Shown: positions 39,477-49,004 of the stretch, piece by piece
Layout: every line of letters starts with the position of its first letter
Position numbering within the stretch: position 1 is the stretch's first letter
From: Prosopocoilus inquinatus
Taxonomy: Eukaryota; Arthropoda; Insecta; Coleoptera; Lucanidae
Reading direction: 5' to 3'
Assembly (NCBI GenBank): GCA_036172665.1
Contig: CM069876.1
Location: 41,323,001 to 41,387,000 of the forward strand
Length of the DNA stretch: 64,000 nucleotides
Notes under the pieces: generated by a model
Told to the model about the DNA's origin: nothing
Database searches by the model: none
What the model saw: only the letters and a program-made list of their open reading frames with translations
Position numbers and translations under genes: made by a program

Positions 39477-39870
39477 ACCGTTTGCAACTATGCCGGTTTT
39501 GTCGTTTTCAATTCAACGCGGACGCTCCTTGAACTTCTCGAGCACTTGCATTTTATTCAAACAATCCGTTACATACACTTTGTTTCATTGAAACTTGAAA
39601 AACAAAGATACAGACATGGGATAGAAATCATTGTACTCTGAAATAATGTATGTAAGTTGTTGTAAATAGGAAACTGTTTGTAACTACGCCGGTTTTGTCG
39701 ATTTCAACGCGGACGCTCCTTGATCTTCTTGAGCATTTGCATTTTATTTAAATAATCCGTTACATACCCATTGTTTCATTGAAACTTGAAAAGACAAAGA
39801 TACAGACTCGGGACAAAATTATTGTGCTCTGAAATAATGTATGTAAGTTGTTGTAAATAGAAAAGTAGGT
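39477..39870. repeat. Direct tandem duplication, about 193-bp unit
   Basis: Two copies share GTTTG(C/T)AACTA.GCCGGTTTTGTCG, AACGCGGACGCTCCTTGA, and AATCCGTTACATAC through GAAATAATGTATGTAAGTTG. Confidence 0.9.
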
Positions 39871-40179
39871 ACAGAAGCTTTCTCGCCCCTTTCTGTTACT
39901 AGTACTATACAGGATGATCATTTTCGAGCTTTCTGGTGGACGTTACTGCTCACAGAAATATGAACTAGGTTAAAAAATGTCATTTTTTTTAAACACCGCT
40001 GAATGACGTGCACAAAAAATCTGTTTTTAAAATATAGAATGTAGAAATATAGATAGAAAAAGAATTGCATCTAAAGTACAGGTTCGAAAATACGTATGAT
40101 GATAAAGTTAAAATATTAAAAATATTATAGCAAACTAACAACAAATCGGATTGATTTAAAAATTGACGAATTTTATCAC

Positions 40180-41222
40180 ATTAAAGAAAAAGCACGCTCA
40201 ATTAATAATTAAAAAAAAGTGAAGTCATTTTGAATAAAAGAGAAAACAAAGATAACCATTAAGTAAACAAAAGACGATGAATTGATAATTAAAAAACAAA
40301 ATTGATAATTAAAAAACAAAATCATGTAAAATCAAATAGAACAAAAGAAAAGATGACAGTTAAAAAATAAAAACAAAACAAACGAAATCGATTCGAAGAA
40401 GAAACAAAGGTCGATCAATCGATTATATTAAAAACTGAATTAAATAAAGTCAAATGAGAAATTTAAAAAAAAAGAAACAAAAGACGATCGATGATGAAGA
40501 TAAATAAAAATCCTGTAAAACTAAATCCAATCGAATCAACAACATGGAGGAATCTTTAACCAAAAGTTTGGACAAAAAAGAAAAGAAAAAAAAAACAAGG
40601 GAAAACGAACTTGATACGTCAGATATAAAATAAAGTCAAATTAAATTAAATTTTGAATAAAAGGGGAAACAAAAATGGCCATTAAGTAAACAAAAGACGA
40701 TCAATTGATAATTAAAAAACAAAATCATGTGAAATAAAATCGAACAAAAGAAAAAATGGCAGTTAAAAAATAAAAACAAAACAAACGAAATCGATTCGAA
40801 GAAGAAACAAAGATCGATCGATCGATTATATTAAAAACTGAATTAAATAAAGTCAAATGAGAAATTTAAAAAAAAAAAACAAAAGAAAAGACGATCGATG
40901 ATGAAGATAAATAAAAGTCCTGTAAAACTAAATCCAATCGAATCAACAACATTGACGAATCTTTAACCAAAAGTTTGGACAAAAAAGAAAAAAGACAAGG
41001 GAAAACGAAGAGTTGATACGTCAGATATAACATAAAGTCAAATTGAATTAATTTAATAAATCAATCGCCACAATTTAACAAACTTTAAATTCTTCGTTAG
41101 TGCATCTAAACCTCCTACTGTTTTAATAATATGAATTAAATTTAAAAGAAGGTCGATGGAAATTTTTATTTTCTTGTAAGATGGTAAGAAGGTTGATGCT
41201 TAAAAAAAGTAGGGAACCCCTG
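40180..41222. repeat. AT-rich repeat with internal tandem copy and hAT-like end
   Basis: Two copies about 410 bp apart share TAAGTAAACAAAAGACGAT, GAAATCGATTCGAAGAAGAA, ACGATCGATGATGAAGATAA and CTAAATCCAATCGAATCAAC. The right end, read on the minus strand, is CAGGGGTTCCCTACTTTTTT. Confidence 0.75.
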
Positions 41223-41522
41223 ATCTGTAATCATACAAATACGGAAGTAATTCAGAGTTAAGAAGACAAGCGAAAATCTTAGTTATTCGCTGTACATATA
41301 AACAAATAGATCTCCTGAATGCTCCCGCAACAAATTGCTCCTACTTTTAAATAAACTACCTTTCCGACCCGCTCTTATTTCTTAAATAACATCTGCTGTA
41401 TGAGGGCTAGATCTTATGGCTGCAATCATTTTTTGCCTTTCCTTAGAATTTAAGTTAATTGTAACCAGTATTTTTTTTAATAATTGAAATTAACCTCCGC
41501 CCACAATAATTTTTATGTCCGT

Positions 41523-41560
41523 AGATACGTATTTCGGCAGCTAAGCTGCCATCTTCAGTA
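41523..41560 (-). other. Hammerhead-like motif, minus strand
   Basis: On the minus strand CTGAAGA (41558-41552) is followed by one base, a perfect GGCAGC-TTA-GCTGCC hairpin and GAAAT. This is the CTGANGA / stem II / GAAA layout of a hammerhead core with one unpaired base. Flanking GGCGGAGGTTAATTTCAATT resembles the arm of the element at 44500. Confidence 0.5.
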
Positions 41561-42719
41561 CGCTACCAACTTAAAAACACTAAAAAATGTCTAAAAACAA
41601 TAATCACACTGACAAAATCATAAAAATGTTAAACCTAACAACAATCTAACCATCCTAAAAGATGTATATGTCTAAAAGTAAGTAATTATAAATTAATATG
41701 TGAAAGTCTAAAATAAAATATATATTTTGGTTTGCAATGAAAATTTCGAGCTACGTCTTTGGTGAAGAAGCTCCAAAGAGGGCTGAAACAGCTATACAGA
41801 GGCTGCTCGAGGTTTTCTCTGCATCAAAAACGATTTGCAACAAAATTTTTTTGGTATTTTGTTAATAGTAATAATTAATTTGTTAGTTTATGCAACGAAT
41901 TTGTAAAGCATGTCTTCTTTTATTTGTGAGAAACATACTTGTCACAATTACAGTATCTCAATGTTGAAGCTAGTATTGGTTTAGAGGACGTCGGTTATAT
42001 CGAATCTTGAGCGTTTTATTTTATAGTTACTTTTTTATTTCACGGTCATATTTTTATTTCACAGTTTTACTTCTTTGTTGCTATAATTGCACTTTTATTT
42101 CACATCTTCAAGCAATGACAATTTTATAAATTGAAACCTGTCAAATGACAGTCAGTAGTATTGATGTGTGGCAAAAATTATTTTACCTACTTTTTTAGCG
42201 CAATGAAATCAAACTTTTCTCTTATCCAAGGCAAAAATTTGTTGCCTGCGCACGGGGCGTTGCAACTATTAACGCCGCCTCTGTTTTTATTACCTTGTTA
42301 AATATGCATTCGGTACTAAAGAAATTTTGAACATCCTGTAGAGTATTATGTCGATTGTAAAAAAAAAAAACGAACAACACTGTGCACGTCGCTGCGTACA
42401 CACATGTATGTGAGCTTATACGGACGTGTGGTTACCTCTTATGATCCCGCTTCTAGAATCGTTCGTCATTTTTGCTTACCTTTCGTTACAATTTTTGCAT
42501 GATTTGACTCAAACATAGGTAAATTTCTTGACAACGTATTTGCTTATCGTCAAAGATAAATGAGATATAGTTTTGTTTATCATCCACCTATAAAAAAAAA
42601 AAAAACGTTGAGTAGGCCGGGAATTTACGCATTTTCCGTGATATTTTGAAACACGTCGCAACTATTATTTACTTAGCGATATTGTTCCTAGCTAACGCAA
42701 ATAAACGAAATAGAAAAAA

Positions 42720-43040
42720 AAAATATCGATTCGGCTGAGCTCGCGCACGCAGTATAATAATAATAATGTACGACGAACAGTTTTCGTTTTCCCGCGGTCT
42801 TGTGATTTTTCTCCTCGCAATAACAATAATTCGGGGAATGTCTCGCATCCGTTTCCGGTTTTCGCGGTTTATTATGCCGAATCAAACCTGGCAAAAGATA
42901 ATCTGGTCAGAGTTTCGAAGCACGGCGTGTGTATACTTGTTTTCTTTTACTTTTTTTTGGTCTCCTCAAGCGTGAAGCGAGGTCTTTATCTTTTCGCCGT
43001 TATTTCTGGCGCTGGTTTACTTTACACTGTCATACGTGGA
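42720..43040. promoter_or_regulatory. G+C-rich DNA upstream of the internal promoter
   Basis: CpG-rich sequence, with a (TAA)n tract and GAGCTCGCGCACGC, directly precedes the TATA promoter at 43048. No exon is seen in it. It is a plausible proximal regulatory region. Confidence 0.45.
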
Positions 43041-43085
43041 CGACGTATATAAATATAAAACGCGAGTCCAAAAAACTCAGACTTG
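43040..43085 (+). promoter_or_regulatory. Internal TATA/initiator promoter of a short Trio isoform
   Basis: TATAAA at 43048-43053 sits inside GTATATAAATATAAAA. An initiator, CTCAGAC with its A at 43079, lies 31 bases downstream of the first T, the normal spacing for a TATA promoter. The surrounding DNA from 42720 to 43320 is markedly richer in G+C and CpG than the intron. The exon that follows has its first ATG in a frame and phase that fit the next Trio exon. Usage is inferred from sequence only. Confidence 0.7.
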
Positions 43086-43305
43086 ATATTCGTGAGTTTT
43101 ATCGTGCGGTTTTCCGTTCTGTTTTTCAACTGCGCTATCGCCCAGCAAGCTTTCAGTGCGATACCGGCGGTGCGATTCGATTTCTGTTCTTGATTCGGTT
43201 GAGTGCATCGGAAGCTCGTCGGTTTTGTTTCGTGAAAAGCGCGCAGGTGCAACTTGCGCGAGTGAAATGCGGTTTAAATTCCTCCATGCCCTGTATTCTT
43301 CAATC
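43079..43305 (+). CDS. trio: Alternative first exon of Trio (5' UTR 43079-43266, CDS 43267-43305)
   Basis: From the predicted start at 43079 there is no ATG for 188 nt. The first one, at 43267, has a purine at -3 and opens MRFKFLHALYSSI before a consensus donor, ATC|GTAAGT, at 43306. The exon leaves in phase 0, exactly what the exon at 47518 needs, so the product would read on into VPSEMGNKPS. The isoform would contain GEF2, SH3, Ig, FN3 and kinase but no spectrin repeats or GEF1, comparable to the short GEF2-kinase forms made from internal promoters of mammalian KALRN. The 13-residue start is not a recognised motif. Confidence 0.7.
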
Positions 43306-44072
43306 GTAAGTAATTTTGTTTCTGTATTTCTTGAATCGTAACGTCGCATTGATTACCATAAATTTTCTCTTATCATGTCCCATTTTTGTTGTTCGAAACG
43401 CCTTGAAATACGTAAAAGTCTCTTTGTTGTTTAGTTTACCAGTTACGTGACAGCATGATAGAACGAACTCGTAAACGGTGAAAGGCTCGTCGGATTTAAA
43501 AAAAGAAAAAAAATCTAATCGCAAAAATGTTTTTTCCATTTATAACTAACTTGCTCGCTCGTATACGTTTTAAGCGATGTGTTAATGAGAATGAGTCTCG
43601 CGCAAAAATGCAATGAATAGAATGGCTCATTTAATCTCTCGAATCGTCTTGCACAATTTCATTCGTCGTCGTCGTCGTCGTCCTCGTGGTGAATTGAATT
43701 AAGCTTTATCGCGATTTTTTTTTTCCTTTCATAAAATTGCACCGCGATAATTAAAGTGAGAAAGTAATTAGCTTGCCGTAACAGGAAACTCGAACTTTTT
43801 CACTGTTATTTTATTCTCGTTGGAAAGGAGTTTTACTAAAAATGAAAAAGAACCTTGACACGTAAGCTGATAGCCGGCGCTGATGTGATAATTCGGTTAT
43901 CACGTGGAAATCTCCGCCTGCAATTCTTTTTTTTTTTTTAATTAAAACGGGTTTTTCCATCCGCACACTTCGCCTTGTGTTAACGACACAATCGAGATTT
44001 CAGCAAAAGGTATTTTGTTACTAAAAATCTAATTTATTGCAATTTCAGTTCTGTTAACTATTTGGAAATGAT
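43306..44072. other. Start of intron after the alternative first exon
   Basis: It holds a (GTC)n microsatellite at 43663-43683 and otherwise unrecognised sequence. Confidence 0.5.
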
Positions 44073-44075
44073 TTA

Positions 44076-44382
44076 GGGCCGTTTTCTCAGTCATAGTTTA
44101 ACTTTGAACTTCTGTTTATTCCATTATAACAGTTATAAAAATAATTGTTCCTATAAGAATGAATTGAAGATTAAAGTTAAACTATGACTTACCCCCCTAT
44201 TCTATAACTCAGAACGACATCGTTAAATAACGAGAATCGTTAAGTGACATTTTTTGACCAGTCATCAGTGCATAGAAATGCGTTGTATCTAAGATCTGAT
44301 TGGTCAATATACGACCTTAACGATTTTCGTTGTTTAACGCTGTCGTTATGAGTTGTAGAATAGGGGGGTTAGAAAGCCGCCC
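44076..44382. mobile_element. Harbinger-type MITE interrupted by a second MITE
   Basis: GGGCCGTTTTCTCAGTCATA on the left pairs with the right end reading GACT...GAAAGCCGCCC. TTA is present on both sides (44073-44075 and 44383-44385). The arms include AGTTTAACTTTGAACTTC / GAAGATTAAAGTTAAACT. An inserted element occupies 44192-44368. Confidence 0.85.
44192..44368. mobile_element. MITE nested in the previous element, CCCCCCTATTCTA terminus
   Basis: The perfect terminal repeat CCCCCCTATTCTA.AACTC, further inverted pairing (GTTAAATAACGA.AATCGTTAAG) and a central TGACCAGTCA..TGATTGGTCA pair identify the element. TTA at 44189-44191 and 44369-44371 is its target duplication. Removing it and one TTA restores the host element. 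Confidence 0.9.
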
Positions 44383-44497
44383 TTAATGTTGTCATTTGTG
44401 TTGAAGAATTTGTTTTAGATCAACACGATTTTTGTCTTTAGAAATAATTCATATTTTCCTTTCAAATTGTTAAAATTTATTGGAGACTGGTGTTTCG

Positions 44498-44690
44498 TAG
44501 TACAAAGAAATTGGATTTAACCTAACCACAAGAAATTTGTTTAAAAACTAGATACGTATTTCGGCAGCTACGCTACCATCTTCAGTAGATGCCTTCTTCT
44601 TGATCACAAGAGAGATTTCTCTTGTTAAACAAACTTTCTGTGGTTAGGAGGGAGGTTAAATCCAATTTTCTTTTTCAAATTGTGTTTATT
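44498..44690 (-). mobile_element. Foldback element with hammerhead-like motif in its loop
   Basis: AAAGAAATTGGATTTAACC and CACAAGAAATTTGTTTAA on the left pair with TTAAACAAACTTTCTGTGG and GGTTAAATCCAATTTTCTTT on the right. The loop on the minus strand has CTGAAGA, a GGTAGC-GTA-GCTGCC hairpin and GAAAT (44585 down to 44559). It has the same plan as 8458-8595 with unrelated arms. Confidence 0.6.
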
Positions 44691-44809
44691 GAGCTAAGGA
44701 AAGTGAAAAGTTAAATTAAAAATAATTCTTTATTTTTCTTATTTTAAAAACGTAATTCTCAGAAACACATAGGGCTTCTTCATTTAATGAAAAATATTGA
44801 TATAATGAT

Positions 44810-45120
44810 TATACAGTTGAAGTCTTCAAAATAGGCAACCGTACAAGCGAGTGAGTTTGTTGGGTTACCTATACTAAGACTTCTTGTTTTTAAAAAGCCT
44901 AATTTATTACGCCTATTATTTTTTAAACAAACGGGCACGTTATTAAAATCAATTGCTTATAATTTTTAATGATGATTTAACAATTTTCTCCACAATACAC
45001 GTGATAGTAAAAAAATTAATAAACTACTAATCGTTGTACGTCTATTATTTCTGTTTTAAATCAGGAAAAACTGTGAAAATTTGGAAAGTTGCATAATCGC
45101 AGTCATTATTGTAAATTTTG
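44810..45120. repeat. AT-rich interspersed repeat, second copy at 56.88-57.16 kb
   Basis: CCTATACTA(A)AG(A)CTTCTTGT, ATTATTAAAATCAATT, CACAATACACGTGATA and CTATTATTTCTGTT, then GAAAGTTGCATAAT, occur in the same order at both places. Confidence 0.7.
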
Positions 45121-45929
45121 TATAATAGAGACACTGAGGACCGTACTTATAAACAAAACTTAGGATACAGTTCGTTGTAATTCACAAAATGTACATATTT
45201 TCCGCATTTCATTAATTCATTATGCAAATTATTATTAGGAGTTCAATACATAAGATGAGTAGGATCATAAAGGATGGAATATGAGTTAATAAAAAAAATC
45301 GGAAAAGTTAAAATTTTTCCTGATTTCTTAATTTTTCAATACCCGAAGAAGGCAATAAATAAAATAAGAGCGCAGAATTAAGATGTAGGGGGGTAATAAA
45401 GAAATCGAAAACAGCAACTGGGCACGACAAGAGGTAATTTTATATTTTTTAATATTGGGTGAGGGTGGTGGAGGCAGAAAATGCTTTTAGTGGGCACAAA
45501 AACCTGGAGGAGACGTCCCATGACAAAAATAATTACCTCCTAATTAAGTTGATTACTTTATTTTCTTAAGTACTCGTTAACGAAGGCATTTTTATTGGGC
45601 TTTGTTTTGGCTTGCTGAATTGAACGGCACAAACTGCATCGTTACTTTTGAGACAGCCTGTATAAGAAAAACGAATTTATTTTTAACAGTATTTTCAAAA
45701 ATCTGAAATCCTGCGTATTTTTTCACTCAAGTTATAAAACTTGTCGAGGATTTTCTTGAATCACACTTGCATGTCTTGTTCTTTCTTTTGTTTGTTTTTT
45801 TTTTGAAGCTTTATCTGAAACATTTTTTCTAAATTGAAAAAAAGACGAACTGAATATGTTGAAGGATGTTACAGTAAGTCGAGTCGATAGTTCAAATGTA
45901 TAATTTTTTTTTCTCGATCTAATTATGTA

Positions 45930-45946
45930 CAGTCGCGAGCATAAAA
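45930..45946 (+). mobile_element. Solo end of the CAGTCGCGAGCA element family
   Basis: CAGTCGCGAGCATAAAA follows TA and matches the terminus of the element at 28503. The partner end was not found nearby. Confidence 0.6.
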
Positions 45947-46790
45947 AACCGCACATATCTTACAAGTTTATAGCTTTAAATGTCTTGTTTTTAATGATTG
46001 CAACTGAACATACACTCAGAACGTCTTTATTTTTTTACTCTAATTAATTATCATTTAATCATTTTTTTTAATCTTGATTATTAATTTCAATTATTATTTC
46101 TCGGATACTTACTGACGATGTCGAAACGCATTTAATGAAGAATTTTTTTTCTAAAACTTATTATTAACTCTGTTAAACTCTTTTCAGCACTTAATTTAAT
46201 AAAATAATAATTTTCTTCATTGTCTTTATAATTTTTTTTTATCTTTAGTTGGTGAATTTAAAAAATTTCAAATTAGGCTTTAAGTAAGGAAGAAAGCTTT
46301 GGTGATTTTTTAATGTGGACAAGGCGATTCTTCTAGAAAACTTTTTTCTTATTTAAATTTATTTAATTTTCCAGGTTTTCATTTATTCGTTCCTTTATTG
46401 TTGAAAAATGAGATATTTGAATTTCTGAATACATACAACAATACGTCATTCGTTTTTTTTTTTTTTTCGCTTTCGTAATTTTATTTACGTTCACAAAACA
46501 AGGATTCGACGATTCGACGTTCAAAAATACACAAAATTTTCTTCTATTTCTTTTCATTTTCCAAATCTTATATTTTTCTTTCTAATTTTTGAATGGTTTC
46601 CACGAATTAGGCCCAATTTTTTCATCTCTTCATAGATTTCATAAACAAATACTTTTGATAATTTTATTTACGTTCACCAAACAAAGATTCGACGTTCAAA
46701 AATACACAAAATTTTCTTCCATTGCGTTCTCATTTTCTAAATCTTTTATTTTTCTTTCTTATTTTTTGAATGAAAGGTTTGCATGAATTA

Positions 46791-46922
46791 GGGCCGATGT
46801 CTTCACCTCCTGATAAATTTATCAGCCGGGTAATATCCCTGAAAACCATTGTGTCTACTATAATGATTTTTTAGGATATTATATGGCAGATAAATTTATC
46901 AGGAGGTGAAAAAAATCAGGGC
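46791..46922. mobile_element. 132-bp MITE, CTTCACCT family, TTA duplication
   Basis: GGGCCGATGTCTTCACCTCC with TGATAAATTTATCA pairs with the inverse right arm. TTA flanks it at 46788-46790 and 46923-46925. It is the best-preserved member of the family found in the tandem array near position 2100. Confidence 0.85.
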
Positions 46923-46925
46923 TTA

Positions 46926-47517
46926 GTAAAGTCTATACTTTTGAGCCTCGTGAGCTTTAAGAATACAAAAACAAAATGTGATGACGTATGATTTTACAAT
47001 GTGATGTCACCGTTTTGGGCGGGAGGGGCGAGGGGGCAAAATTACGACGTCCTAATTTAAACGTCATTGCTATGACGTAACGTGATTTTTACAAGAATTA
47101 AAAAAAAAACGCAGAGTAACTTATAGGCGGTGATCTCACATCACAATGTTTACACGTTCTTTAAACAAATAGATGTAACGTAAATAAATGTTTTTTCTTA
47201 ATCAAATCTATTGCCCTGTTTAATCTTTTCCGTTATTAAGTAAATAAGTTTTGCTTTTCGTTCTTAAACAGCCGGAAAGTTCACCTCTCCTCTATTGCGC
47301 AAGCCAATAATAAAAATTCCCTTATATAATCCAAGGTTGGCAAGGCGTAAAAGTAAATATTTCACAGCGTAAATGTTATCAATATCGCATTATTATTATC
47401 AGTCTTAATTTTCGTTTCGCGACGGCGACGACGACGTGTATATCAGGTATCTATCCCTCCTCAATTTTGTTAAGTTGTGTTTAAGCTTTCAGCTCATAAT
47501 TGTGTTTGTTGTTTCAG
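46926..47517. other. Intron before exon 4
   Basis: No element was recognised. A G+C-richer patch lies at 47000-47100. Confidence 0.5.
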
Positions 47518-47766
47518 GTGCCGTCTGAAATGGGCAACAAACCTTCAGTGTCCGAAGGTGAGGACGATGAGGATCGTGCACCTTTACCTTTGCGGAGCAA
47601 TAGGATACTGGGCACGACAGAATTGGCCAATGGAGGCGGTGAAGATGCAGATGATGAAGTCGAGCTTCCTCCACCCATGAAACCCATACAAGAACCCATT
47701 CTTGTCACATCAGGCCCCCCCAGTGTACCTGGCGTACCCGCCATCGAAGAGAATCCTTGCAAAAGG
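47518..47766 (+). CDS. trio: Trio exon 4, acidic linker with LPPPM motif
   Basis: The acceptor GTTGTTTCAG and the donor AGG|GTAAGC bound 83 codons, phase 0 at both ends. The product begins VPSEMGNKPSVSEGEDDEDR, continues with a Gly/Asp/Glu-rich stretch and ELPPPMKPIQ, and ends ENPCKR. The acidic run and the L-PPPM motif match the same region of vertebrate TRIO, where PLPPPM lies between the RKWL linker and GEF2. It is disordered linker without an enzymatic role. It is the first exon shared by the long and short transcripts. Confidence 0.9.
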
Positions 47767-47988
47767 GTAAGCGCCATGATTTGTCAAATAACTAAAACAA
47801 ATTAATTGCGTCACCGGGTTTTTAAATTTTTTATTCTCGAATTGTTATTATGTCAATATTTGAATAGGCATTCTTTTTTGTACTTCGCTCGGAGGAATGT
47901 GACGTTGTAATCTTGGAATTTTAAAACGGAAAATCCGTTACTTTTTCTTTAATGTGAAAAGGTTTTTTTAAGTGAGTCGTAAATTTAG

Positions 47989-48072
47989 GTCTCTAGTTTA
48001 ACTCTGAAATCGCTTGAGGGAGCCACCTCCGCAGATCTGGCCGAGATCGAGCAGATCGTGAAAGAGAGAATG
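47989..48072 (+). CDS. trio: Trio exon 5, short helical segment before GEF2
   Basis: The 84-nt exon (28 codons, phase 0 both sides) lies between the acceptor AATTTAG and the donor ATG|GTGCGA. It reads VSSLTLKSLEGATSADLAEI and then EQIVKERM. The ADLAEIEQIVKERM part aligns with AELVSAIEELVKSKM of vertebrate TRIO, a short amphipathic helix ahead of GEF2. The preceding intron is only 222 bp. The donor is weaker than its neighbours, but the phases match on both sides. Confidence 0.85.
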
Positions 48073-49000
48073 GTGCGATCTTTTTTCTTTCTCATCAAAA
48101 AGTGTCGTAGATGCAGAGCATGTTTCTTGGTTTTTTAATTTAATTTGACGTTTTTATTTTTTTAATTTTTGAATTTGTGTATGTAGATAAATGCACCTGG
48201 ATAAGAGAAAGTTGTTGAAATAACTGCAAGTTATTTATATTTTTGTACGGTTTTTATATTTGACGTATGTAACGGGTAATTTTTTAAATTTTTAATTGAA
48301 GTAAGCCATGACTTATAAACTAACAGTTAAAGTAAGCATTTAATCACGGTGATCGATATATTAGGTGACGCCATAAGAGCATTCAGCCGTGTGTCGATAT
48401 GTGCATGAAAGCACGAGATCAATTGCGAGAGAGAGACGTCTGACGTCAAATATCAATGCGCGAGAGAGAACGGTGTTTAATCCTTCAGCATGAGATAACG
48501 TTAAAATATTTCTCGCAGTTGCGTGCACGTTCCAAACGCCCGTGCTGCTACCTACTGATTTCTTTACTGTGCTTTTATTTGTGAATAGATAAAACAGCGA
48601 CATCCTACGATCGTTTTTTGACCTGACAAAACTTTTTTGTGCTTTTATTGAATGAGCCAGGCCTTAATCAATTCAATTCGAATTATCTGACAATCTGATG
48701 GTTTAAATCAAAATTTCAGTTGTCTTATCAGAATTGCCAACAACCTTTATCAAAATCGTGGCTTACCCCAATTAAAAATTTTTAAATTGACCTGTTATTT
48801 ACTTGCATTATTAAAGTATGTACTTATTAATAACATTTTTCGTTTGCATGTGTAATGTAAAACGAAATTGAAACTGTAACAATAATGCCAAGCAAGAAAT
48901 GAAATAATGAATAGGTAGAAAATAATGATTCGTTAAAAAAAAATTAACAAAAAATGACTTGACACTTGAGCTTAATCTGTACAGTGGAATACGTCACCTT
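48073..49000. other. Intron after exon 5, no element seen
   Basis: A stretch of more balanced composition at 48360-48600 contains GCGAGAGAGA twice and ACGTCTGACGTC. No exon with acceptable splice sites was found. Confidence 0.4.
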
Positions 49001-49004
49001 AAAC

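Noticed and set aside
42929..43309. 126-codon frame over the internal promoter
   Set aside because: It crosses the TATA box and predicted start site and is in a different frame from the ATG that fits Trio splicing.
47514..47777. Antisense and alternative frames over exon 4
   Set aside because: Shadows of the real exon, whose frame matches Trio and the splice phases.
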